NCBI GenBank assembly: GCA_907165065.1 | Contig: OU015526.1 | Span: forward strand, 69,401,723-69,465,722 | DNA: 64,000 nucleotides | From: Caprimulgus europaeus | Taxonomy: Eukaryota; Chordata; Aves; Caprimulgiformes; Caprimulgidae | Direction: 5' to 3' | Shown: piece by piece, positions 1 to 11,944 of the stretch | Position numbering within the stretch: the stretch's first letter is position 1 | How the letters are laid out: every line of letters begins with the position of its first letter | Translations under genes and position numbers: made by a program | The notes under the pieces: generated by a model | The model's input: only the letters and a program-made list of their open reading frames with translations | The model's database searches: none | What the model was told of the DNA's origin: nothing

Positions 1-3000
1 TAATAATAATAATATGCAGATACTTCAGACTTTTGTTATTAACCTTAGCTAATGGTTTGTAGATGCACTATTACTTGGTTTCTGTGAGGACATTCATTTT
101 ACCCCTAGTAGTCATAGCCAAAAGATCCTTCCTTTATAGCAAGAGAAACACTGAATGGCAGTGTTGAGAAATAATGACTTGGAAAATTTGATCCCTCACA
201 GAGCTCTCTCTGTGTCCCAATATTTGCAATGGCACTAAGACAACATTCTAACCTGACAAAATATGGCCACTGCCTTCACTATCTATTAATCAGAGCTAAA
301 GTAAGGAAATGGTATGTAAATATGTAGAATGCTGAAAAAGGTTAATTTTAAGCGCAATTGAATCCCATGGGCTTACTTTAACTGCTAGGGAAACAAAGGT
401 ACTCATTGACACAGCCAACCTGCTGTGCTTCTGCACCTCCAGGTCTTCTGCTGGCCCAGTGTTCCAGCTCAAACTTTGGGTCTGCTTCTGATGAGTCTAG
501 TTAAGACTTGCTGTGGTGATTCACATACATCCACACACAGAGAGAACAGAGGTCATTGTCACAGAAATTGGCTAGGATTAAAGCCGAACAACTGATATAG
601 ATTGAGTAGGTCAGGCACAGGGTTTGGCCAGGTAAGTGTGCTAACCGGTAGCTTCCTCAGGTGTAACATTTCTCCTTATATCTTCCTTCTCTCCATTTTC
701 CTCCACTCGTTCCTTACTCATTTACTTCTCCTAAACACCCCATAATAAGTCGTATAAATTCCCACAGTCGCCTTAAAACATCCCATAATATTTTACATGA
801 TCCCACCAACTCCCTCAAACACCCTACAATAAGTTTGCTCTTTTCCATAAGATGTATAATAATAATAATACCATTTTTCTCCTCACCTTCCTATCAGTCA
901 CAAAGTTCTGGATGGTTCCTTCAGCAAGCAGCCATCAGTGATAGTCTTGGTTATAGTCTTTATTATTTTCTGTTCTTAGGATTTGTATATATCTACCTGT
1001 GATTTATTACTTGTCCTGTCTCTTGCCTTTGGTTTCTATGGTCGTAAATGAGATACCCTTATGCTCTAGATGTATATGTACCCTTATAATCCCCATATCT
1101 TTACAGTTAAAATCTATGAATGTATGAGTGAGTGGTGGGAAGAGGAAAAACCACAGTGAGGTAATAAAGTAAAATATAGTGGGAGTTGCAAAAAAAAAGA
1201 ATAAAGATAAAGTCTTTATTGCTTGAATAGAGTTGCAGCTTTTGAGCTGTCCTTAATGATGTTATTCCTTTCCCAGTGGTCCTAATATAAGATAAAACTG
1301 CATATTTCTTGTGGGTTATAGTCTGAATTTCTATATCTCAAGTCTCTGAAAGTTCAAGGATTAACTTTTTACATTATAATTTATGAAACCAATTAAAATG
1401 ATGCAGTAATGTATTTCACCTTCCCTGACCCTCAATGCTATATTAACAGTACCTATTGTTTCCTTATCTTGCCTATTTTGGGGATCCATCTAATCATCTA
1501 TTAGAAAGTGACATGTATGCTTCCTTCAGCTGTTATAACACTGCCTATAATAACTCTGCAGTGCTAGTATTTCATTACTGATTATAATATTGGACTCCCA
1601 GTGTTTTATTGCTTTGCATTTTCAGCATTTCCGTGAGGATGATTGTATACTCTTGTAGTCTTATCTTTTGACTTCTTCTGCAAAGTAATAAGTTCCAAAA
1701 GAGAGTTGGGGAAACTCAGGTGCTATCATCACATTATAGTATAAATCTAGATGCCCCTCAACTAGCTCGCTGTTGCTAACACCTTTGCTTTTTTACAACA
1801 GACCCATCCATTTCTTTGAATAACAAAAGCATAGAGTTATATTATGAAACAAAAATTATAAATAAAACAATATATATGGATTTTTAGAAGAAATATAATT
1901 CTTCTCTTCCAGGGCACAAACCAGTATCCATTGAAAGCTGGAATAAAACTTTCCCTGGGGACAAGTTATCTCATAACTGCCTATTGCTTTGTCTTCACCT
2001 GATATTATTGCATACTTCTAAAGCAATGAGACCAGGGCACCTGATATATGCTAATAGCCTTAGATTGTTGCCTAAGGCGGCCTGAAGACTCTTTTCACGT
2101 TATTGCTATGTCACAAAAGACAGCCAGTGATCAGGCTCCATTAGGATTATGGAAATGGCCAGTGCAATAAGTAGAAGTTAAGTGTAAAATAAGCCAATAC
2201 CTTTTTTTTTCTTCAAGGAGGAATTATGAGAAATACTTTAGGGAAAATAGCTAAAGAAGGTCACCATCAGCTGCTGAATCCAAAGCACTGCCTGAGGAGC
2301 CAGTCAGCTGACTGTTTCTCCCTCCACACCCTGCTCTAAAAATGAGGAGGGGAGAGGGGAGGCACAGGATCCATTTTCTAAAAAGCTTTTGTTTCTTAAT
2401 TTTATCTTTGTTTTTCAAGTGATCATAAGCTTCTCGTCCTATCAATTTGAATTAAATTGAATATTAATTGAATTAAACGTATATTTCCTCCCATTGTTTT
2501 GTAGCATTAAACCTCCAAAGTTTGTCTTATAGAGTTAATCCTCTACAAATTGACTTCTTTTTGGTTTTTTTATCATTGCTCCCAATATGGTGTTTCTTGC
2601 CTAGTGGGGAATTGTGTGTATGCAGGTAAGTACATTGCAAAAGGGCCTCTTGTCATTGAGTGGCTTTTCATTAATAATTTTCCATCATAAAATGGTATGC
2701 TTTTCTACAGTTTTAATTTCAATAGTCTTAAAGGTAGAAAGTCTCTTTATTCACTGTCAATTCATGATGCTTTGTGTAAGAAATAGATATTAAAAATTAT
2801 CTGCTGTCAGATTTTGGTACAAAATTGCTAGTAATACAAAACCCATTTTCCTTTCTACTTTTTTCTTGCTTATTTTCCTTATGCACACTTTTTTGATCCT
2901 GTAGCCCTTGAATGTATCTCCAAATATTTATTGCCTTAGTGAGCCAGAATTGCCCAAATAGATAAAAAATAAGTATTTCTGGAAGTAAATGATGCAGAGT

Positions 3001-4806
3001 CTTTCTATAATTCCACAATATATGAAGTGAAGGCACAACTATGTGATAGTCCAGTTATTTTGAGAAGGAAACATTATAGAAACATAAAAATAATCTCAGT
3101 ACATAACAAATACCCATTTTTTTCTTGTGTTTGTAAAGCATTTACATGTCGAAATTAGCTTTTCATGTCCTCAAACTCATCACACAGGAGGCCTTCCAGG
3201 TACAAAAGGAATGGAGTTTGGATGAGACAGCTTTGTGTGTCTGAATAATATGAGATAATGAACAAGTGGAGCTATTTATAATTAAAATTATTACCAATAG
3301 AAATAGATGGTATGAAAATGATTTAGAAAAAAATGTTAGTTTTTTTTTTTAAATTGACTGTAGTGATTTCTGCAACCTATAAGTGTGTTACTGATGCCCC
3401 ACTGTTTCACCACAAAAATGCAAATTCTAAGTACTTTTTAACCTATTACAAACTATGTGCCTTTAGTAGTTATATGTATTGATAAAATTGTGCTGTTTTG
3501 AGTAGTCAAAGTAATACAGAATGGAATTCAGAAAAACGGGTGAATGTTGAGAGATTAAATACAAATGTGATGCAAAAACTTAATTTATTAGTTGATTAAA
3601 AAGTACAAATAATAAATGGCTTTGTTATACTGAGACTATTAATAGAACTGAGAGAATTTTCTGGGCTTTAAGCATGTTAATATGTTTGAAAGATGTTCAG
3701 CTAAATTTTACAATACATGAAACAGAATGCTACAAAATATTTTGAAGATTAATTACACTGTAGGTCCATCTGACTATGTAGTGATTAGTCTTTTAATATG
3801 TTATTATAAATTTCTGGTTTTGTGAAATGCAATGGAATAATGATTCTTTAGGATAAAAGGCTTATTTATGAAAGAGCTTGTGGTTTATGTAGCACTTGAC
3901 AAGTTGATAAAGGGCTTATTTAAGGATTTTTTTTTCCTCCTCATTTTGTTAAAATAGAAAATCCCCAAAACTTTAAAGAAAAAAGTTATTTCTATTGCTT
4001 TCATCAGATCCCTGAGTGTGAAATAATAATGTTGGGTGGAGTATTCTTTCTGGCCCATAGTTTTGTACACATTGCAATAAAAGTTAAGCTAGTGATATTT
4101 TAGTCTTCATCTTTGGGTTCAGATCAGGCTTTGCCTTTACAAGACTTTGTTGTATTGCTGTTATACAGTGTAATCTGAAGAAGAACATTACTGTACTGTG
4201 TGTTGTATAGATGCTAACAAAGACATTGATTTTGTCCTTGAAGATTTTATCACTCAATATGTAAAGTGCTTTATTCATATGTGTTACAAAGAACTGGAAA
4301 CCACCATGTAGGTCATCAAGTTCAGAATCCTTCAAACAACTATATTAAAACAAACAAAAAAAAAAGTCCACAAGAACTATTTTCTTTGTCTTCCCACAAA
4401 AATGATTCTCTTTCATTGCAATACTTGTGATTTTGACAATGGTGCAATGTCTTTAACAGTTCTCAGCACAGCTCCATATTTTTCACTGTGGTAAAGGTCA
4501 TAGTATTGTATTAGAAATAATATTAGTGACTTTCTTTTTTTAAAGAATAAAAAATAATAATAAAAATGTTTGTTAGATACAAACCTATTAGAATTTGAAA
4601 GCTTGGGAACTTGACACACAAATAATTAGATTGTGACATGCATATTTGAATATGGCTAATCCAAAGAACAAATGGAAAAGAATAATGGAGATACAGATCC
4701 AGCTATGTCCTTTCTATTTAAAAAAGCTTTACTTCTGTGAATCCATGGACATGAGTGGAAAATGAGACTCTTTTTGTAAAAGGAATAAATGAAGAGTGTA
4801 CTGGAA

Positions 4807-4807
<1 letters not shown>
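1..4807. other. AT-rich non-coding stretch, no gene seen
   Basis: I find no convincing gene here. The open frames are short, overlap on both strands and have no recognisable domains. The content is AT-rich unique-looking sequence with small simple repeats: a TAA run at the very start, an AAT run near 859-872, an A-tract near 1190-1198, and a degenerate tandem repeat at 731-834 listed separately. Three consecutive minus-strand frames between 3885 and 4619 look slightly less random than the rest, but I could not assign them to any protein. Confidence 0.6.
731..834. repeat. Degenerate ~42-bp tandem repeat, about 2.5 units
   Basis: Units start at about 731, 772 and 814. Each opens with CT-x-AAACA followed by a CCC-x-ATAATA-like core, and the first two then carry a TCCCAC-containing half. 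The spacing of 41-42 bp is regular while the sequence has drifted, as in an old minisatellite. The preceding ~60 bp is pyrimidine-rich. Confidence 0.55.
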
Positions 4808-4841
<34 letters not shown>

Positions 4842-4861
4842 TTCTTCTTCTTCTTCTTCTT

Positions 4862-4892
<31 letters not shown>

Positions 4893-4912
4893 TTATTATT
4901 ATTATTATTATT
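4808..4912. repeat. (TTC)n microsatellite grading into (TTA)n
   Basis: About 80 bp of CTT/TTC triplets, interrupted once by TTATTC near 4841, run directly into about 22 bp of TTA triplets ending at AAGAAC. On the plus strand this reads as a long artificial run of leucines, so the 76-codon frame across it is not a gene. The pyrimidine-only (TTC) part, with a purine-only complement, is the type of sequence that can form triplex DNA and be length-polymorphic. Confidence 0.95.
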
Positions 4913-6234
4913 AAGAACTTCTTAACAGCTTCCTATATCACACAGAAACCTTCAAGAAAAATACATCATCATGAAGTAGATTGGATATGTTTATACACAT
5001 ACACAAATTATTGCTATATATTATGAATTACAATAAATGGAAAAATTACATAAACTTTTTACTGTAATATGTATTTAATAGAAAGAAAACTTGCACAAAA
5101 GCAAATTTGCTTCATTACTGCTGTTTTTCTGCCCCTAAATTCCTCAAATCTTTTGTTTGTAATGCAGAGGGACTTTCAGATCAATCATATGGTACAAAAC
5201 ATATAAAATATTTTTCACTTGGAAATTCCGACAAACTCAAAAGGAAAAAAAGCTATTTTTATTTGAAATACTCTTTCCAGAATATCAAAAAAGAAGTTAT
5301 AAGGCAGCATATTTTCTAAAGAAAGTGCATTCCTGGAGGTGTAGGTATTTTGTGAAACTTACAGACTACAGTCTTATTGATTCTTATTTCATCAAAAACC
5401 TTTCATAAATCTGTAAGTTAACTCCTGAGTGCTTTTTTCCCCTGCTCATTACTTGCACTTGCAGTTGTAAAAAGCCTATATGATAGGATAAAGCTTTCTT
5501 TTACAATACTACAGAGACACGTTTGCTCTGCTATAGGAAAATATATAAGAATTCCTCAATTATGTTGAGCCTTCAATAGCACAACTAGTAACATGGCTAA
5601 TTTTATTTATCCTGAGCCTTCAAGGACCTGTTAAATGTGCCATGCAACACAATAAAGGAGAATACAGCAAAAATATTGGCTGTTTAATACCTGGTTTATA
5701 TCCTAATCCTACCATATTTTGTGTTTATATATATATATATTTTCTGTGATTGTATTTTTTACGTTTGAATACTCATATAAACTGTTACACATATGAATGA
5801 TCACTTTTATGACGTGTTCCTGAATTTCCTATATTTTGTACAAAGATCTCTCAAGTCAATGGAAATGCTACATCTAGATGAAATTCTTACTTTCTCGTAT
5901 TGCTTCAGTGAAATCACTTCTGAGGGTAGCCAGATGTGCCTGGCTGGTGAGAGGTTTTGCCTGGTTATGGAGAGTCAATATACTTTGTAAAGTTCGTGTG
6001 GAAGCTTTGGGCTGCCATGTTGGCTTTCATCAAACAGAAAGCATCTTGACTAGTATGACCTTGTTTTTAAGGATAACTTCATATGAAGTATGAACAAGGT
6101 ATTGGAGATAAGCAGAAATATACTTGTATATTTAAGGAAGAATATATAAGTCCTTCATAATGTGTAGCATCTAATAATAAAGTTACCTGTAGTGACTACA
6201 GTTTGTTGAAACAATAACTTCAATAATAGTCTGT

Positions 6235-6292
6235 TTGCTGTCTTTCAAGAGCAGATATACACTGCTTGTATATCTGCTTTTGAGAGCAGCAG
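6235..6292. other. Near-perfect 26-bp hairpin with 5-nt loop (possible small-RNA precursor)
   Basis: Bases 6242-6261 pair with 6267-6286 over 20 positions, 18 Watson-Crick and two G-T wobbles, around the loop CTGCT at 6262-6266. The innermost 12 bp, AGCAGATATACA, are perfectly complementary to TGTATATCTGCT. After a single bulged T at 6241 the stem continues six more pairs (6235-6240 with 6287-6292), the last a wobble. Total length is 58 nt. This matches the arm length of a microRNA precursor, but the short loop and lack of clear pairing beyond 26 bp fit equally well a terminal-inverted-repeat remnant or a chance palindrome. The strand is unknown because both would fold. I do not recognise a named microRNA. 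Confidence 0.6.
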
Positions 6293-6994
6293 CATAGAAA
6301 TCTGTTTCGAGCATTATTGGTAGTGGTACAATGCTGAAAGTTTTCTAGGATTCAGTAACAACATTAATCTGAAGTGTCATGCAGACAGCAAAAAAAGGAA
6401 ATAGATAAGACTGCTGTTGCAGGTACCAAAAACAAAACCTTGCTATAAAGGGTTCTGGCAACTCAGCAAATGAGAAAAGAAGAGGAAATGGGAAAGGGGA
6501 GGAAAACTATTCAGTTTATAGTGTTGAAATAGGAAAAGAACATGTGAACAAAGCTGTGAAATGGAATTTGACAACATATGGCTTGAAGAATGTAGATTTG
6601 TTTCAGGAATGTTGATACATTATTGAAGACACAAAATAAGTTTTATCAGAATAGGAGGGTAGATGTAAAAGAATACTTTCTGCTTGCTAGGTAGGTGCTA
6701 GGCTGTTTTAAGGAAGAAGGAAAGTTGTTCAATAAAGAACACAATGAATAAGAAAACTCTACTTACATCACATTTTTCAACAAATGATTAATTTGCCTAT
6801 TTTTATTCTCTAATTCTGCTAACTGTGGTTATCTGAGTGGCTTCCTTCTGGACATAAAAGGTTGTCTATAAAATCTATCAACCATAATTCTTCCTCTTTC
6901 CCCATTTTTGGGAATCCTGTTTTATGAGGCTACTTAGTTTTGTTTTCCTATGTGTAAGCAGTTGTGTATTCATACATATCAAAGGATAAAGTAT

Positions 6995-7317
6995 ACAATT
7001 TGCTAGCAATAGGATTATGTATATTTGATTTACCTGTTGAAGAGCTAGGCTGCTACTGTAGTGTCTTCTTCTGTCTTTAGTCTGAATCATTAGGTGGCTT
7101 TTCACACCTTTTATGTCCAACTTAGGAATACAAAAGAAGTAACTAATTTAAGAGGTCTTACCTCCCTTCCAAGGAAAGGAAAAATTCTGTGTACTGCCTT
7201 AATTAAAGGCAGATAGCGCTGCAGTGCTCCAGTTAGAGGCAAAGTTTTGACTATAACCTGTTTCAGATCTTGTTTATGCTTTTTCTTCAAGATTATGCGG
7301 CTATAAAGATCTCTCAT
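6995..7317 (-). other. Exon-like minus-strand segment, unidentified
   Basis: On the minus strand the frame starting at 7317 encodes a basic, leucine-rich stretch (residues about 15-55 include LTGALQRYLPLIKAVHRIFP). It runs to a strong donor-like sequence, GGAG followed by GTAAGA, near 7162. About 40 bp further on, a pyrimidine-rich tract ends in CCTAAG, and a second frame runs to another donor-like CAACAG/GTAAAT near 7032. A 41-base intron is too short for a vertebrate, so the two blocks cannot be spliced directly to each other. They could be alternative exons of a non-coding transcript, a decayed gene fragment, or chance. I do not recognise the protein. Confidence 0.18.
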
Positions 7318-8697
7318 AGTTTATGATATCCATGAAGGGCGATACAAAACCAACCTTCACTACTTATTTTAAATAACAATTTACAGAAAAGTCATTTTTA
7401 ATAACCTTTTAATCCACATGCTGGAGCAAAGTGGATCACTACAAGGAAAGAGAGCTCCAGCTCATAAAGGGGTACTATACAGAAACTGTTATCTTAAAAG
7501 TTTCAACTAGATCCTTAACTGTAGGTTAGTAGCTTTTTAAAATTATTTTCATGTCAGGTAATATTAAATTACTGCATTTTTATGACATGAAGAGGTTTAT
7601 TCTGTTAAAAGCTTTTGGCTGTTCTGAATATAGGCCACATATCAGCAGCCACCACCTTTGTTTTAATTCAGTTTTCGGTGTTCTCTGTTTCCAGCTGCCT
7701 ATTGTACTGATTTTTGTTTTATAATGCTCTGTGTGATTATTGTGAAGACTACAAGAGATTTTTTAGAACTTCAAAGAAACGAGCAGAAGGTGTGTTTTTT
7801 GGGGTTTTTTTTGTTTGTTTTTTTTTTTTTTTCCACCTTGGGCATTAAAATTCTGTTAAATGTTCATGCCATCATTGAAAAGTACATGAAATATTGTATG
7901 CTTGTGTGTGTAAAGCCTTTAGTCCATATTCATAGAAATGCCCATTAAAATAGCAGAGTTATTGCATTTGGTGCTTGACTGTGTCTCTGGAGACTGTGGT
8001 ATATGATCATATTCGCCGTCATCTCTTCAAATGTTCTTGAAATGGTGGACTTCTTAGCACTGTATTGGACAAAAAAATATGCAAATATTACTTAGGAAAC
8101 GTAGTTTGACTCAGGGTGAGGTATCGTGGTGGTCTTATCTGAAAATATCAATGTAAAATGTATATACAAACAGTATAAATAGATATCATAGATTGAAATA
8201 ATTATAAATAGCTTTGGCTTTAGTTGCAGGGAGGCGTAAAACTGTAGACTTTGGTGCTTGCCATGGTTACAGGAGCATGCTAATACTCTAGTTCATTGGA
8301 GGAAAAGCTGTTATCCTGAGGATTGCATTCTGCAAAGAAAAGTAGATTAAGAATTCTAAGGGATGATTTTCTTTCACAGAACTCTTGTAATCTCTCTTAA
8401 CATAAATGGAAATATTGGCCATCTCTATAGCAGAAGAGCATATTCCTAAAGCAGGTAATTTGTGTGTGTTTTTTGTTTTCTTTATGTTAAATTTCAAGAC
8501 AAATCGGAATGAACCATACTTTAAAAATTATTTTCACAAAATTTTCCACAGTAATGCCAGAGAAGTAAAGCTACAGAGTAGATTCTTATTTTTAGTAATT
8601 TAAATAAAATTCAAATTTGGATGTATTCTGTATTGCTAGTATCACGGCTGTATGACCTTCACTGTTGCTTGAATTGGCACTATTTTCATATATGCAC

Positions 8698-8722
8698 ACA
8701 AACAAACAAACAAACAAACAAA
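8698..8722. repeat. (ACAA)n microsatellite
   Basis: About six tandem copies of a CAAA/ACAA unit within an A-rich context. It is a simple repeat with no coding potential. Confidence 0.9.
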
Positions 8723-11093
8723 ATCAGGCATTGACTTTGCAGTGATGCAAAAGTCCAAAATTAGACTGCAAAAGATTTAGGAAAATGAGATACTAAAAGA
8801 ATGGAAAAAAAGGAGCCAGGCATATTAAGGGTGGGGGGATGAAGGAGAGTGAGGCTGGTGTTCAAATAGTCTAAGCAAGCTTGACTATAATACACTTTTC
8901 AGTTATAATAGATGGCTTTGTGGAGGTGACATGCTTTAGAATTTTTGCAATCATTTTTTTTTTGCAACCGTTCTTAAAATTAGCAATTTTTATGGATTGT
9001 AATAATAGCATGCTTGAAGTTTAACTCTTCTTAGGATAGATATTACAGGATACAGTAGTTACAGATCATGAAAATGTTTCCATTAATGCATGCTGGGTCT
9101 CAAAGGAAACATTCCTTTTAAAAAGGCTTGAGAAAGAGTTGACCTCAAAGACTTTAGAGAAGATGGGATGTAACTAAGAATTAAAGAGTAGGCATGAGAG
9201 GAAACATGGTAGTAATGTGAATAGAAGCAGAAAAGCAACAACAAAAGAGATTATGATGAGTATATTAAGTGATTTACTTTAAATCATTTTATCTTTGGGC
9301 AGAACACTCTTTTGTTCTCTCTTCATATCTTATATGTGTGCAGCAGTATTTTATGCATTTTTAGAAAATTCAAGTAGATCAAAACGTGTAAGAAAGCTGC
9401 CTAAAAGAAGCCTGCTTAATCATTCTAGGCTGGATCTCATACCAGGTCCAAAGCTGAACCTTGGAAAATACAGACATATGCAAAGATCCTTGATGTGTTT
9501 AAAAGTGATAGCATGCCCTTCCTCCTTACAGATGAGGTTATTTTAGTCTCCTGTTCCTCTTCAGTGTTATTTTTCCTCTAGTGAAAATCTCCACCTCCCA
9601 ACAAAACCAATAGCAAGTGGAGGTGGAGTACACTAGAATGAATCCCATTAAACATAACCTCAAATTGTGCACTTTAAATGAGATGGATTTTCCAACCCAT
9701 CATTAAAGCACTCTATGACTTAGATCAACATAATGAGTAGCAGTGCTGGAGGCTGTGTCTATCCTAATACAACAGTCTTGGTCTAAATATTTTCATAGTG
9801 TACTCAGTGAATCTGGCAACTAAAGGAGTACAAATAAGATGTAATAGGAATTGTACATTAATTATCCTTCTTTGTTTAATGCAAACTAAAGCTAGTTAAG
9901 TAATGATTCAAATTAAGTCAGTTTGTATATGTTAGGGGAAAGCACATGGTTGTTTGCCTGTGCAAATGTGTTTTCCAATTCCAGCAAGAGTTGATTTTGG
10001 TATTAGTCATGATGTATTATGAAAATTGTTTGGGGTCTTATTATATAAAATCACCTTCTATTAAATAGATGTATGTATCCATACATGTGTCCACATACAC
10101 ACACTCATTCTGAAGATGCTTGAAAAAATAATCAAGGATTTGATGCAGAACTATAGTTTAATTCCTCTGTCCAGTTCGGAGCTTACATTGTTTGGGTTGA
10201 GTGGAGAACAAATAATTCCAGCATAACATTCCTAGTAAGTTATTTGAGTGCAATCAAGATAATAAAATTGATGCTGTTTAAAATATTTTGGTTTTTGTTT
10301 TTTTTTTTTTTTTGCATCAGTGTGATAAAATAGCTGACTTGGTTACCAGCAGAGGTAACGTGTGGTATGACTGTGGAGACTACAAGAAGCCCATCAGCTG
10401 TCTAAATTCATTTTTATTAGAATATTTCTCATAGAGCAATGAAAAGTGAGTTGTCCCTTTGCTGAACTGAAAAAGCTAATAAAAAAAAAAATTAAAAAGA
10501 GCAGCCCACTATCCTGACTTTCTGTAAATGTTAACATCATTTCTGTCATATCTACTGCATTTATATCTGTTCAGTCAGGGTGAAAGTTGCTGGGTTTGTA
10601 ACCTTTACTTTTGAAGATTTTGAGTATAGAAAAAAAAAACCTCCAAGATTTTCAGCAGATGTGTTCTGCTATTTTCTAGTTTGTTCAAGTGTTGCCATAG
10701 CTTGAACAAGTATTACCTCAGTAAACAATTTCATCTCCTGAAACAGTCTGGCTCAGATCTGGCTTTTCTAGGTCTTAATGGAAACCTAACTCACAAACAA
10801 TAGGTATTCAGATTCTTAAGACCACTTATTTGCTTGAATATTTAATTGCTTTTCATATTAATAGAAATGTAAATGCATTTTATTCTTGTGTATTCCTTTC
10901 TTATATCAAGTAAAACAAATATCACTAAAATGGCTTAGAAATAAAATAAGAAGGCCTTTAAAAGATGTGAGAGTTTATTAAATAATAAGGTTATGTATAT
11001 GTGTTTATTAAATCAATTATGGTTCTCCTAATATTAATTTTGTTATTTACCCCAGAGACTTGTGAATTGTGTGTGTAAACACATATACATATG

Positions 11094-11097
11094 TGTT

Positions 11098-11140
<43 letters not shown>
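11094..11140. repeat. (TG)n-(TA)n compound microsatellite
   Basis: A short GT-rich stretch passes into about 28 bp of uninterrupted TA dinucleotides ending at ATGCTTACAC. The alternating purine-pyrimidine tract is likely length-variable and easily unpaired. Confidence 0.95.
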
Positions 11141-11142
<2 letters not shown>

Positions 11143-11920
11143 TTACACAGTATATGCCACAAGAGTGACTATGTGAAGTATAGTTCGAGTTGGATTTATA
11201 AGGAATACTTTAAGAAAGGGTAATTTTCTTTTGCTTATGAAAGGAGTAAACCCGTATGATCTAGCTACTAACACCCAGCAAGTGAAAGTGTGATTTTCTG
11301 AGACTGAGTTGTATTGACTATATACACTGTATTGAAAGAAAATCTGGTCTTTTGCATCATGAGGAGAAGAAATTGAAACTTTTTAATAGCATGAATGTGC
11401 ATATTCATGTTGAGAATACTGGTTTAATCTACATGTGAAGAAATTAGGACAGTGCCAAAGTTAGTATGATGCTTGATGAATAATAAATATATGTACTGTT
11501 TATCTGATATTAAATGATATTGCAATTGTAGTATGAATTTGTTTTCAGGAAATGAGAAAAATATAATAGGAATGAAAAATGGTTTAATTACAAAAAAATA
11601 TATAAATGAAAACTTATCCAAAATATGAGAGATCTTTGATTAAGTTATGGATGAGGAAAAGCCTAACTTGGTGTTTATCTTGAAAAAAAATACGTTGCTG
11701 AGATTTGATAAGAAAATGTGTTTGCTTCATTCAAGACTAGTAAAACTGTTAACAATATAGGATGTGTTAGCAAGGTTTCAGGTATGTTTGCATATTGGAA
11801 TTACTACCTCATTCTGTTTGTTTCCTTCAGCTGTTCTGCGGAATCAAATCTGATGCAGTCCTCATGTGATGAGTAGTAAAACTACTGATTTGGTTTGGTA
11901 TGGTTGGTCTGTTTAATCTG

Positions 11921-11944
11921 GAACATTACTGTTTAGTAATGTTC
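11921..11944. repeat. Perfect 10-bp inverted repeat
   Basis: GAACATTACT and AGTAATGTTC flank a 4-nt GTTT loop. Around it the sequence keeps returning to short TTAGTAAT and GATTAGT words up to about 11985, suggesting a small locally duplicated, AT-rich palindromic patch. No function is apparent. Confidence 0.6.

Noticed and set aside
3885-4619. Three consecutive minus-strand frames with partly non-random peptides, including an acceptor-like TTTACCACAG near 4490
   Set aside because: No protein recognised, stops between the frames, AT-rich homopolymer residues inside them, and no convincing donor sites. A protein search would decide.
4796-5026. Leucine-run frame resembling a signal peptide
   Set aside because: Direct translation of the (TTC)n/(TTA)n microsatellite.
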